The notes beneath the pieces are model-generated. The model was not told where the DNA came from. It saw only the letters and a list, made by a program, of their open reading frames with translations, and made no database searches. A program made the translations under genes and the position numbers. Positions 28,992 to 38,400 of a DNA stretch of 42,725 nt are shown here, piece by piece. The DNA is from Discostella pseudostelligera (Eukaryota; Bacillariophyta; Thalassiosirophyceae; Thalassiosirales; Thalassiosiraceae): the NCBI GenBank assembly GCA_036940085.1, contig JALLBK010000444.1:1-42725 (forward strand), written 5' to 3'. How positions within the stretch are numbered: position 1 is the first letter of the stretch; each line of letters begins with the position of its first letter.

Positions 28992-30785
28992 ATGATGGAA
29001 CCCCATGAAGAGTCGGCGCTAGTCACAGTCGATATCGAATCCAACGACATCGAATCCAAGCCAAGCTATGTCGAACTTGCTTCAGATTGTGGCATCGTTA
29101 TCCTGTCCGATTCGACACACAAAGCCGTAGGTGTATCGTCCACGAGACCCTACAACAAGATAAGGAAGTTCATTGTCCCTCTTACACTCATTGCTGCTGT
29201 ATCAGGTACCATTGTGGCAGTATCCCGATATGAAGCCAATATCAAGGAGAACCAAGCACTGCAGTCTACCACCACCGCTATCGAGAATTTGTTGTCTGTT
29301 GAACCGAGAGCAAACACCAATGCCACTACTATCGCCACCAACACCAGCAACAGCAACAAGAAGAACAACAATAGCGTGGTTGCATCCAAGGGCCCGAAGG
29401 ATGGAGAGGGTAACGGTTCCAAGAGCTCCAAGTCTGATGGTCGGGCAGGAGAAGCAGGAGGAACTGAAGAATTCGGTTCAATGAGTATGTTGTTTGATGC
29501 CGAAGACATCGACATAGCATTGTTAGCAGCAGAGGTTAATATCATGAAAGGCGGCGAAAGTAAGAAAGGTTCAAAGGGTTCCAAGTCAGGTGGTGGAGGT
29601 TTTGGAGAAGGAACATTTGGAGAAGGAGCTGGTGACGGTGGTCTAGAATCATTTGGATCAATCTCATTGTCAATGAACATGATGGTCGACATTGGGACCA
29701 ACTCACTCGACGTGACGAAAGCTGCGAAATCAAGCAAGATAAGGAAGGGAACCGGATCCAAGGGCTCCAAGGTAGCACCTGACTCGGCAGGTGCCGGTGG
29801 AACAGGTGCTGGTGGAACAGGTGCTGGTGGAACAGGTGCTGGTGGAACAGGTGCTGGTGGAACAGGTGAAGAGGGTGGAGATGATACTACGACTATAGTG
29901 CCACCGACAACGACTGGCCCAGATGAAGACGGTGGTGATGGAACTACAACGATTGCACCACCAAAGACCTCAGGTCCAGGTGAAGATGGCGGTGATGACA
30001 CTACGACGATAGCGCCACCGAAGACCACTGATCCAGGTGAAGATGGCGGTGATGATACTACGACGAAAGCGCCACCTACAACCGTTGGTGATGGAAGCAC
30101 TACGATAGTGCCAACGACTACGGCTAATCCAGATGAAGACGGGGGTGGTGACACTACGACGATAGTTCCACCAAAGACCACTGATCCAGGTGAAGACGGT
30201 GGTGATGGAAGTACTACGATTGCGCCACCAACAACGAAGAGCTCTGATCCTGACTCTGATCCTGGAGAGGGTGGTGATGACACTACGACGATAGTTCCAC
30301 CGAAGACCGCTGATCCAGGTGAAGATGGTGGTGATGGAAGTACTACGATTGCGCCACCAACAACGAAGAGCTCTGATCCCGGAGATGGTGGTGATGACAC
30401 TACGACGATAGTGCCGCCGAAGACCACTGATCCAGGTGAAGACGGTGGTGATGGAACAACGACGATTGCACCACCGACAACAGCTAATCCAGGTGAAGAC
30501 GGTGGTGATGACACTACGACGAAAGCGCCACCTACAACCGGTGGTGATGGAAGTACTACGATTGCGCCACCAACAACGGCTGAACCAGGTGATGACGGTG
30601 GAGAAGAGGGTTTTAATGGAGACGATTGGTTTTCCATGTCAATGTCGATGTCGATGGCGGCTTCGGAACAAGTAGTAGACGAGCATGCAACCTTTGGCAT
30701 GCCTATGGACTTTGAGTCCGAGGTCGAGATGCAGAATGGTCCAGTCTTTTACAGAAGAAAGTATATTGACAACCATTTGTTGTAA
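28992..30785 (+). CDS. Silaffin-like / mucin-like surface protein with lysine clusters
   Basis: 597 residues from the ATG at 28992 (an in-frame ATG at 28872 would add 40 polar residues; I prefer 28992 because the upstream part matches the non-coding leader of the paralogue). A hydrophobic segment at about 59-77 (FIVPLTLIAAVSGTIVAVS) can be a signal anchor. Lysine clusters KGSKGSK (about residue 193) and KAAKSSKIRK (about 243-252) resemble the KxxK clusters that direct silaffins to silica. Then five GAGGT pentapeptides and about twelve Asp/Gly/Thr/Pro units of DDTTTIxPPxTT type follow, a probable O-glycosylated stalk, and a Met/Ser segment SMSMSMSMAAS. The first half of the paralogue at 25889 matches this protein from the hydrophobic segment on. 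A wall/biosilica role is inferred, not shown. Confidence 0.75.
   Translation: MMEPHEESALVTVDIESNDIESKPSYVELASDCGIVILSDSTHKAVGVSSTRPYNKIRKFIVPLTLIAAVSGTIVAVSRYEANIKENQALQSTTTAIENLLSVEPRANTNATTIATNTSNSNKKNNNSVVASKGPKDGEGNGSKSSKSDGRAGEAGGTEEFGSMSMLFDAEDIDIALLAAEVNIMKGGESKKGSKGSKSGGGGFGEGTFGEGAGDGGLESFGSISLSMNMMVDIGTNSLDVTKAAKSSKIRKGTGSKGSKVAPDSAGAGGTGAGGTGAGGTGAGGTGAGGTGEEGGDDTTTIVPPTTTGPDEDGGDGTTTIAPPKTSGPGEDGGDDTTTIAPPKTTDPGEDGGDDTTTKAPPTTVGDGSTTIVPTTTANPDEDGGGDTTTIVPPKTTDPGEDGGDGSTTIAPPTTKSSDPDSDPGEGGDDTTTIVPPKTADPGEDGGDGSTTIAPPTTKSSDPGDGGDDTTTIVPPKTTDPGEDGGDGTTTIAPPTTANPGEDGGDDTTTKAPPTTGGDGSTTIAPPTTAEPGDDGGEEGFNGDDWFSMSMSMSMAASEQVVDEHATFGMPMDFESEVEMQNGPVFYRRKYIDNHLL
29789..29869 (+). repeat. 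15-bp minisatellite encoding GAGGT
   Basis: Five units of GGTGCTGGTGGAACA, nearly identical at DNA level, encode Gly-Ala-Gly-Gly-Thr in frame. The low divergence implies recent expansion or ongoing slippage. Confidence 0.9.
29880..30600 (+). repeat. Coding repeat, unit 45-57 bp, Asp/Gly/Thr/Pro-rich
   Basis: About a dozen units built on GGTGAAGATGGCGGTGATG followed by (GA/CA)ACTACGACGATAG and CGCCACC. They encode EDGGDDTTTIAPPTT-like segments. Two identical longer inserts encode TKSSDP, so units were also duplicated in pairs. Confidence 0.85.
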
Positions 30786-31267
30786 GCTGTATTGCATCCA
30801 GGTTGGTGGCGATGATAGAAGATAGAATGCACATAATCGGAAATGTCGGATGTACATAGTGTCGGAATTGAATAGGTAGTGCGAAATGATAAAAGTAGTG
30901 ATAGATGTTGTACGTAGCCATTTTTTCATTCTGATAAATGATGTTTATCAAGATTCCAATAATGGAATGCTGGATAATTGTGGTCGTCGCTGATGTTCAT
31001 GTGATGACGATGTTGTCGTGGTGTACTCCTACTAGCGTATTCATCGTTTGAGGACCGCCGACCTGGTAAATCAGCCGAGCACCGCTATGCACCAGCATAA
31101 ATATTGTTGAGTTGATGAACAATTATTGATTTCCTTGGGGTATTGTTTGCGGTAGGTGGCCACATGGCTATGGCGAGGCGATTGCTTGACGATGATGTTT
31201 GAGAGTGATTGAGCTTGAGATCCTGTGGCTTACACGTGGCAGCCCAAATGTCCACGTGGCAGGTAAG

Positions 31268-31328
31268 TTTTGGCGGGAAAGCGCCGATTTTGGCGACTCG
31301 AGCTGACTCGAGGTATTTTGGCGGAAAG
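31268..31328 (+). promoter_or_regulatory. E2F-like cluster upstream of the 31552 gene
   Basis: TTTTGGCGGGAAA at 31268-31280 and TTTTGGCGGAAAG at 31316-31328, with a weaker ATTTTGGCGAC at about 31287. They are 224-284 bp before the ATG at 31552. The rest of 30786-31267 holds no gene that I can support. Confidence 0.55.
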
Positions 31329-31340
31329 AGGCGGCAGAGG

Positions 31341-31365
31341 CAACAACAACAACAGCAACAACAGC

Positions 31366-31403
<38 letters not shown>

Positions 31404-31404
31404 C
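31341..31404 (+). repeat. CAA microsatellite
   Basis: About 21 triplets, mostly CAA with three CAG, directly after the E2F-like cluster and 150 bp before the next start codon. All three frames on both strands are open through it, which produces spurious poly-residue frames. Confidence 0.95.
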
Positions 31405-31551
31405 GCAACAAAATTGAAATTGACATGGACCATGACCACAGACAATGGACAATGCCTCAATTCTCCATCCGCCTTCAGCTTACCTACTAGAGCTAGATAT
31501 TTACTACTACTATCCATACCCATTAATATCCTAGTGCGGGTTTAATATTAC

Positions 31552-33234
31552 ATGACTACCTCCAAGCTGCGCCGTCCCAATTTCAATCTGTCTCTCCGGA
31601 GGCAGTCCAATGACGATGACTTGAATTTGGCGTCGGCATCGGCGTCGGCGCATTTCCGCAGTGTCGGTAGTGGTAATCCTATAGGCAGTGTGTCATCAAC
31701 GACTACGACGACTTCAGCACAATCATTGGCGAATTATACACGACAATGTCACAAGCGTCTAGCATCGTCGATACTTCCAAATCATGAAGTTGATGCACGT
31801 GGTTCCGAACAGGATCATCATCAATCTAATGCAACATCGGCATCGTTGCCCACAACTGGCGAGGTCGACGTTACAAACATCAACAGTAAAAACAACAATG
31901 ATACCACTCCAAACTTAGAACAATGCATCCTTCTATTAGAACCTATTCTCGATATATTCCAAAAGAATTGTGTCATGAATGACAAGGCCAAACGAAAGCA
32001 AAAACATCGTCAGGGTGGTGGTAGCATGGAGAGTACTAATGCAGCAACCAAACCACCACCATCACCTCCTACTGCTTCTTCATGCACTAGCAACAACAAT
32101 CATGACCATTCAAAGAATGAAACTCGTCCTGCAGCATCCGACAGTGCAGACGTAGAGCTGAGCCTCCACTATCGCCTCCGATTGGTACGAGCTTGTTGGA
32201 AACGTGGACTTGTGGCTGCTGCGGAATATGAAACATTGCAAAAATCATTGGAACGCACGACAAGTAAGAAGAGGAAGGGATGTAACAATACTGATGAGAA
32301 GAATGATGAGATAGTAGAAGAGGATGGTTACAATACAAACAACTTGATGGAACGCGTTCGACTTTCCTTCCTTAGATTGCCTACCGAGGCCATACATCCC
32401 CATCGATCAACATCGGCATGGAATCATGTTAAGGAAATGATAACACAATGTTGTGCACTTTGGGAGGACGAGATAGAAGAGGAGGAGGAGGATATGAAAA
32501 AGCCAGTATTAGATGATGGCAGGCCGAAGAATGATGTGAAAAGAAGCATTTCCCCCGACCAAGTTGCCGACTGGGCCATGACATCATGGACGGCAATATT
32601 GCTATTACGGGGGTTGGACTGCGCAGTAGCGCCACCGCTCGCATCGTCTAATCAGCATCGTGATAAATCCATATCTTCCATTGAGAGACAATTGGCTACC
32701 ATGTTGACCAATCGTAGCACGTCATCTGACACCAACAGTCCAGCACTTGATTTAGCACGTGCTGTCGAAAGTCGGATAAACATCCTCCTTCGTCCGGAGA
32801 ATATAGAATCCTTGAATGGTATACATATCTACTCATTGGGAAGATTGTTGGCATCATTTCACAATCGGGATGATGCCATACTGCATATCGCCAAATCGGT
32901 ATGCCAATGTGCAATAGGAAGAGGTGGCACGATGGGGTTGGAACAGCTAGCACGTCTAGTGGCAGTATATTTATGTTGCATCTCCTCCTCGACTTCACCC
33001 ACCTCTATGGATGCAAATCATTGGACAAACACGTCCTCGATTGTGAGAGATGTCGAAGCAATCCTTTGCGCCAAGCTTGGTGATTACGAATTCTTGAAAA
33101 CGATTGTTGAAGCCATGGATTATACTACCGGAGGGGTAATGCAACATTCACCATCATCGGTGAAGCTGAAGGCAACCTCGTTTTTAGAAGCTGTGTTGTC
33201 TACTACGGCCCATCTCGTGAAATGTTGTGAATGA
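31552..33234 (+). CDS. Conserved-looking hypothetical helical protein
   Basis: 560 residues, intronless, start ATG at 31552 after TTACATGAC. I do not recognise the family. Residues 1-110 are polar and low-complexity. The rest is mostly helical, with Leu-rich stretches such as LEQCILLLEPILDIFQ (about 124-139), YRLRLVRACWKRGLVAAAEYE (about 205-225), WAMTSWTAILLLRGL (about 342-356), and IYSLGRLLASFHNRDDAILHIA (about 425-446), suggesting alpha-solenoid repeats. An acidic run (EEEEED) lies near 308. There is no signal peptide or membrane helix. Its promoter carries the same E2F-like element as the ribosome-assembly pair, and it converges on EBP2 with a 210-bp gap. Confidence 0.7.
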   Translation: MTTSKLRRPNFNLSLRRQSNDDDLNLASASASAHFRSVGSGNPIGSVSSTTTTTSAQSLANYTRQCHKRLASSILPNHEVDARGSEQDHHQSNATSASLPTTGEVDVTNINSKNNNDTTPNLEQCILLLEPILDIFQKNCVMNDKAKRKQKHRQGGGSMESTNAATKPPPSPPTASSCTSNNNHDHSKNETRPAASDSADVELSLHYRLRLVRACWKRGLVAAAEYETLQKSLERTTSKKRKGCNNTDEKNDEIVEEDGYNTNNLMERVRLSFLRLPTEAIHPHRSTSAWNHVKEMITQCCALWEDEIEEEEEDMKKPVLDDGRPKNDVKRSISPDQVADWAMTSWTAILLLRGLDCAVAPPLASSNQHRDKSISSIERQLATMLTNRSTSSDTNSPALDLARAVESRINILLRPENIESLNGIHIYSLGRLLASFHNRDDAILHIAKSVCQCAIGRGGTMGLEQLARLVAVYLCCISSSTSPTSMDANHWTNTSSIVRDVEAILCAKLGDYEFLKTIVEAMDYTTGGVMQHSPSSVKLKATSFLEAVLSTTAHLVKCCE

Positions 33235-33444
33235 ACCCTATGCATTTTTCCTCTGAGGTCGGAGATATCTGAAGCGAGATAGCGATAGATACAACAGACA
33301 ATGGTATTACCATGCGTTAATTCGTTTCAATTTTGGCGCCTCTTCCGATGGCTACTACTTTCTTCAGAGTCTTTGTCACATGCATGAATATAATCCCTGC
33401 TCTCCCCTAACTAATATACCGTCCTCACTTCTTTTACACCCTCC

Positions 33445-35150
33445 TTACCGAGATCTTGCCGAATCTCGTGCCCTCTTTCCCGGTCGCTTCTTCCCTCCTC
33501 CACTATTCGATCTCTTCTTCCCTCCGCCGCTACCACCAGGAGTCTTCCGTCCACCTCCGGCAAATCCACCCCGAGGATTAAATCCACTCATATCATTCAA
33601 TGTCTTTTGATCATTCTGTTTAAACCTACCAGTCTTGCCACCAAATCCATACCGTTTATTCGCCGACTCGCGTCGTTTGTTGGGTCCACCACCTCCTCCT
33701 CCTCGTCCTCCCATCATTCCACGCAAACGACCATCATCCTCTTGTGAATCTCCCACAAACCTTCCGCTACGATTACGTTCTACATCCTTCTTCCAATCAT
33801 CAACTGCGGACATGTGCGCCTTTTTGGATTTTGCCTTCTCGGCAAGACGATGAGCATTCCGTTCCTTGGCCATTAAAGTGTGTTCTTTATTGGATTTACG
33901 ACGTTGTACTGCATCCATCTTCTTGGTTTCGTAGATGAGACGATCTTTGATTTTGGCCATGTGATCTGTATTGTATTTTATGTTGATCGAGAGAGCACGA
34001 GATGGTGAGAAATGGTCGATATTTGAATGTGTGATAATTGATGAAAAATAGAGGATAGTACCCAAAGCATTCCAGCATTTCACCACCAAGACAAAACATC
34101 ATTCGAACTCACCATCACTTTTGACCATCTCGGCAAAGAAATCCTCCGGTCTAGCAAAGGGTATACCAAATTTCTCACATTGTTCTCGTGCCAAGGTGGT
34201 GCATTCGAGTGCAGTATCGTAGAATGCCACCTCTCGTGCTAAATCGTCATGCACGTCGACACCACCAATTCCCTCACCATTGTCCATTTCTTCTTCATAC
34301 TCGTCCACGTCTCTTGCTGTAGATTTTTTCTTGGTAGATGTCGTTGAAGTGGTAGCAGCATCCGATGTAAATGGAAGGGGTGTCACAGCCGTAACAGCAA
34401 ATGATTCAGGCCATGGTAGGTGTCGATCGGACGAGAGTGCCGAGGTATGCAAAGCTAATGATCGGACAGATGCGGAATTGTTGCTGTTGGAGGTAGCGTG
34501 ATGATTTCCTTTCCTGTTGATGTTATTGTCTCCCTCTTCTTCCGAGGAGGAATCCTCTTCATCGTCATCGCCGTTAGACTTATCCTCGCGCTCATTATTT
34601 GCAGGTGATCCATCATCTTTCTCTGCCTCATCCTCTTCCTCATCTTCGTCATCCTCTTCATCATTACCTTCGTCATCTTCTTCTTCATCATCATCATCGT
34701 CCTCTTCCTTGACATCCTCTTCATCCTCGTTGACGTCTTCGTTCGCACCCGACGTCTTTGGCTTCAACAATTCATCGAATTTACCATCTCTAATCATCTT
34801 CCGCAGTGCATGTGCTCGTTTTTCGTCGTCGCCATCACCCCCCTCACCAGCGTCATCAACATCATCGTCGTCGTCATCTTCGTNTCATCTTCGTCACTCT
34901 CTTCATCTTCATACTCCTCGTCATCATCGCCATCGTCATCGTCGGACACGGCATCAATCAGCTCCTCGAGTGTCGACGCCTTCTGCTTCTGGGTGGCAAT
35001 CTTCACTTCGTCGGCGTCGTTCTTCTTCTGCTTTTTTGTAGCAGCTCCACCACCACTACTCCTACCCCCGCCACCACCACCACTGCCCTTTGCACCACGG
35101 CCCATTGTTGATTTCTTGGTGACACTGTTACGGCTGCCACCTCCTGCCAT
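33445..35150 (-). CDS. EBP2: EBP2 ribosome-assembly factor (frame interrupted by an ambiguous base)
   Basis: Complement of 34113-35150 and 33445-33965, with a 147-nt intron 33966-34112 (GTGAGT...TACAG) joining KSD to DHMAKIK. It encodes about 519 residues. EBP2 acts in the nucleolus in 27S pre-rRNA processing and 60S assembly. Family blocks: a VAFYDTALE...FGIPFARPEDFFAEMVKSD helix pair, then MAKIKDRLIYETKKMD and the Lys/Arg-rich helix KERNAHRLAEKAKSKK, ending in a Gly/Arg/Lys-rich basic tail. The N-terminal half is an acidic Asp/Glu region. A single N at 34884 lies in the acidic tract, and the frame changes there: one further base is needed to read through, so it is probably an unresolved base pair in the assembly and not a real break. 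It shares a 347-bp promoter with URB2. Confidence 0.88.
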
Positions 35151-35291
35151 GATGATGGATGGACTCTACCTCTACTCTCTACCGACTATCGTACCGATGC
35201 CAATGCAACGTGCGATGTCGATGATGCAGGCGGGCGGCGAGAGTTTGAGTGGCGAGCCGAGGGACAGACGTGCGCAATTTTTGGATCTTGA

Positions 35292-35306
35292 TTTTTGGCG
35301 GGAAAA
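35292..35306 (+). promoter_or_regulatory. E2F-like element in the EBP2/URB2 divergent promoter
   Basis: TTTTTGGCGGGAAAA, the closest match to the E2F consensus in the window, 142 bp from the EBP2 start and 192 bp from the URB2 start. The 347-bp region between the genes otherwise contains no gene. Confidence 0.65.
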
Positions 35307-35497
35307 GAACGGATGGCAAGATTTCATTCGGCCCGCCCGCCCGTACGTCGCTTCCGTCGGTCCACCATGCATGGCCATCGATCGACCACCAACCATGAAG
35401 GTGCCATCTGCCATCACTTGTGGCAATGGTGCAATGTGCCATGGCAACAAATAGTTTGGAACGGTAATCATTCCCTCGATTTGCAGCTTGATCGGTA

Positions 35498-38400
35498 ATG
35501 AATAATCTCAATGGCGACGTCGCTTTGCCGTTGCATCGTCATCGGAAGAAGCGAAAATTAAGTTTAAGTGCAGACGAGCAACATCACAAGCAGCAAGAGG
35601 AAGAGGCTGATGATGCTGATGCGGTGGCGACATCCACAGATGGGGGTGGGGGTGACAGTGCAGCAGCACGGGCGGCGATGGGAGCTTCCTCTCCCGCTAT
35701 CCCTGTCGCCGCGGCTGCTGCTGCTGATGGCAGCCATGCCAAGCACACCAAAATACACCAGCAGGGTCATCGAAAGAGATGTCGACGAGCTGCCGACGGC
35801 GACGACTATCCTCTATTGGTGACGCATGTCTCCACCTTTCTCAATTATTACTCGTCGTTATCTTCGTCTTCGACGACAGCAGCAGCAGCATCGTCATCGT
35901 CGTCACCAACCTCCACAATTTCCTATATGGCAGATTTCTTGAAGAACAGTCATGACAACAACAAAAATCATGATAATGTCACCCTATCGAAAAAAGATGT
36001 GGCATCCATCCTCTTGCCTTGGTCAGTTTCTCGTTTGCTTGCTCGAGAACAGAAGAATGAGATGGAATTGTCACATAATGACTGCTCTTCTTTTGTTGAG
36101 GAAAAGGATCGCTTAGATGATGATAGAGACGAAGATTCAGATGAGGATGATGACGAAGATATTGAAATCTCTGATGTTGGCCTCGTTGACAATAATAATG
36201 ATGATTGTGAAGGTTTCGACAACGATGATTACATGCAACTCCTTGAATGGATTGTGCTCTCGCACTGTCTAGATGTTTTGGATGCCACCACCATAGCTGT
36301 ATCTTCACAATCATTTGCAGAAGGGAGCACCGTTATTGAGACTGCGGATGATGAAAGCACATCTTTAATTTCATCAGCTTTGACCCAGAGCACACTCAAT
36401 CGACTGTTGCCACGGGCGGTACGCGTGGCATTAACTCCAGCAACATTCGCTACATCAATGACGGAATCTGTCAAGAGAAGTGAAGGGCTGATATCTAGAC
36501 GAAAGAAAAGGAGAGCGAGGATGGCGGATGCCGCTTCCAATGTCTACGTCCACCTCGTGCAACATGGAAAGTACTATCGACCGACGACATTGGATGTAGC
36601 GTGTCAGACACTTCTCCGCTTGGTGGATGAATATAGTATGCTGATCTCCCGCCAACAATTACAACAGAGGAGATGTCCACGACAGTGGATGGAACGGACC
36701 GCTCGCGTCAGAAATGCCACTCTATCAATGGTGCACATGCTTGTCGATACTGCCACCAATCATAAACGAGTGTTTGTCATCCTCTCATCGACGGAGGTGC
36801 TTCCAATTCTAGGTCGTTGGATGATGACCACGTCGTCTTCCATTTCTACCGACGACGAGCAGCAGCGAGCCGCAATCATCGTTGGTGATATACTGCAGAA
36901 GGGACTGTACAACATCAATGTGTCCATAGATGGATATAGAAGTGCGATTTCACGTCTTGATGAGGAGGTACGAGCTAGGGAAAAGGAGGCAGCAGCTGTA
37001 TCATCAACAGTAAAAGAGAAGTCGACACCATTGAAGAGGGACAAATGGATGTGCTTCCAGTCGAGCTTATTCAATTCCATCCGTAGATTGGTATTTCCTC
37101 CTCCACTTGAGACACCTCCCAGTTCTTCGACGCTTCCTTCACCAGCACAGCCACCTCTGCTAGAGTTGGGGGAGCGTGATGATGTAGTGATTGCCATGGC
37201 GGGTATACTACCACTTATCACGCGTGGATTCTTCGATCGGGTGTTACTATCTCGTAATGCTCTTCCACTTCAGCAGCAGCAGCAGCAGCAGCAGCAGCAA
37301 GAACAACAACAGAAATCATTCAGTGAAGGAGGATCATCATCGTCAACGACCATCGAGGGCGATGCCAACTTACAATTTTGCTTCTGGCGACACATCATTT
37401 CTCCAGTGGTTGATCAATTATCCTTCTTATTTGGGGTTGACAATTCAACATCCTTGTCGTCGATGCAAATTTGTCGTCAGCAGAAACAGTGTCTACGCGC
37501 ATTGCTTGGTGCCATGTCAGAAACTTTGGAATTAGTCCTCAAGTACGATGCGTATTCACCATCGTACACCGATGTTGATGGAGAGAATTTGTCGTTTTTG
37601 GAACGAGTTACAAAGTGTCTAATGTGTTGCTGCTCTCGTCGTCCGATGAGGCGCGACGACGACAGAAGCATCGACTCATTGATCCTCAAATCCCTCCATT
37701 GCATTCTATCGCTAAATCATCGGTTGCTTCATGAACGATTGGCCGATGTGATTTCCTTTGCGTGCTCTTGTTTACAGTCGTCGTCATCATCTGCTTCATC
37801 ACCCCTGTCTCCTGCAGTTTCTTCGCCGGACGCACCCCAATCTGCTAATAATATCCATGCTACTCCTTCATCGTCGAGATCAGAACAATTGAAAAGCACG
37901 AGTAAGTTGGCGAACGATATCCTTTCTGATATTGTCAAGACATATCGCGAACTGAGGCAGGTGGGATACTTCCTTTCGTCGGCACGAGGGGCCTTTGCTT
38001 CGGCTCTTACTGCTGCTTCTCGAAGGGGGGGCGACACCGAAGGCTGCAAGATGATGTTGATGATACGTTTAGGAAACATAACCGAAGACTTAGCATTGGC
38101 GTATCAAACTTGTCCATCGGGTCAGATCTGTGAAATATGGAGCTTCTTCAATGCCTGGACTTCTGACAATGTTAGTGTTTGTCGTCAAAATGACCTTGAA
38201 AGCGAGAATGCTACGAAGGAAGAGAGGAGTGGGAGTGGCGGAGAAGCTAGAACCTCCGAATCGAGCAACGATAATGATGACAACAGCAACAATTTGATAA
38301 CACCTGCAGCGTCGACATTCATGAAGGAGCATGTATTCGCTGTTCATATGTTCATTATGTTCATCCAGAACATTCGGGCTGGCAAACAAAATTGCACCGA

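Noticed and set aside
29150..30700. A 516-codon open frame on the minus strand across the silaffin-like gene
   Set aside because: It is a mirror of the coding repeats; translated text is repetitive Val/Ser/Pro, and the plus-strand gene has the hydrophobic start, lysine clusters and a paralogue.
31209..31545. Poly-Gln and poly-Cys frames over the CAA tract
   Set aside because: All frames are open there because of the microsatellite; nothing supports translation.
34517..35041. Plus-strand frame of mostly serine
   Set aside because: Complement of the acidic Asp/Glu region of EBP2.
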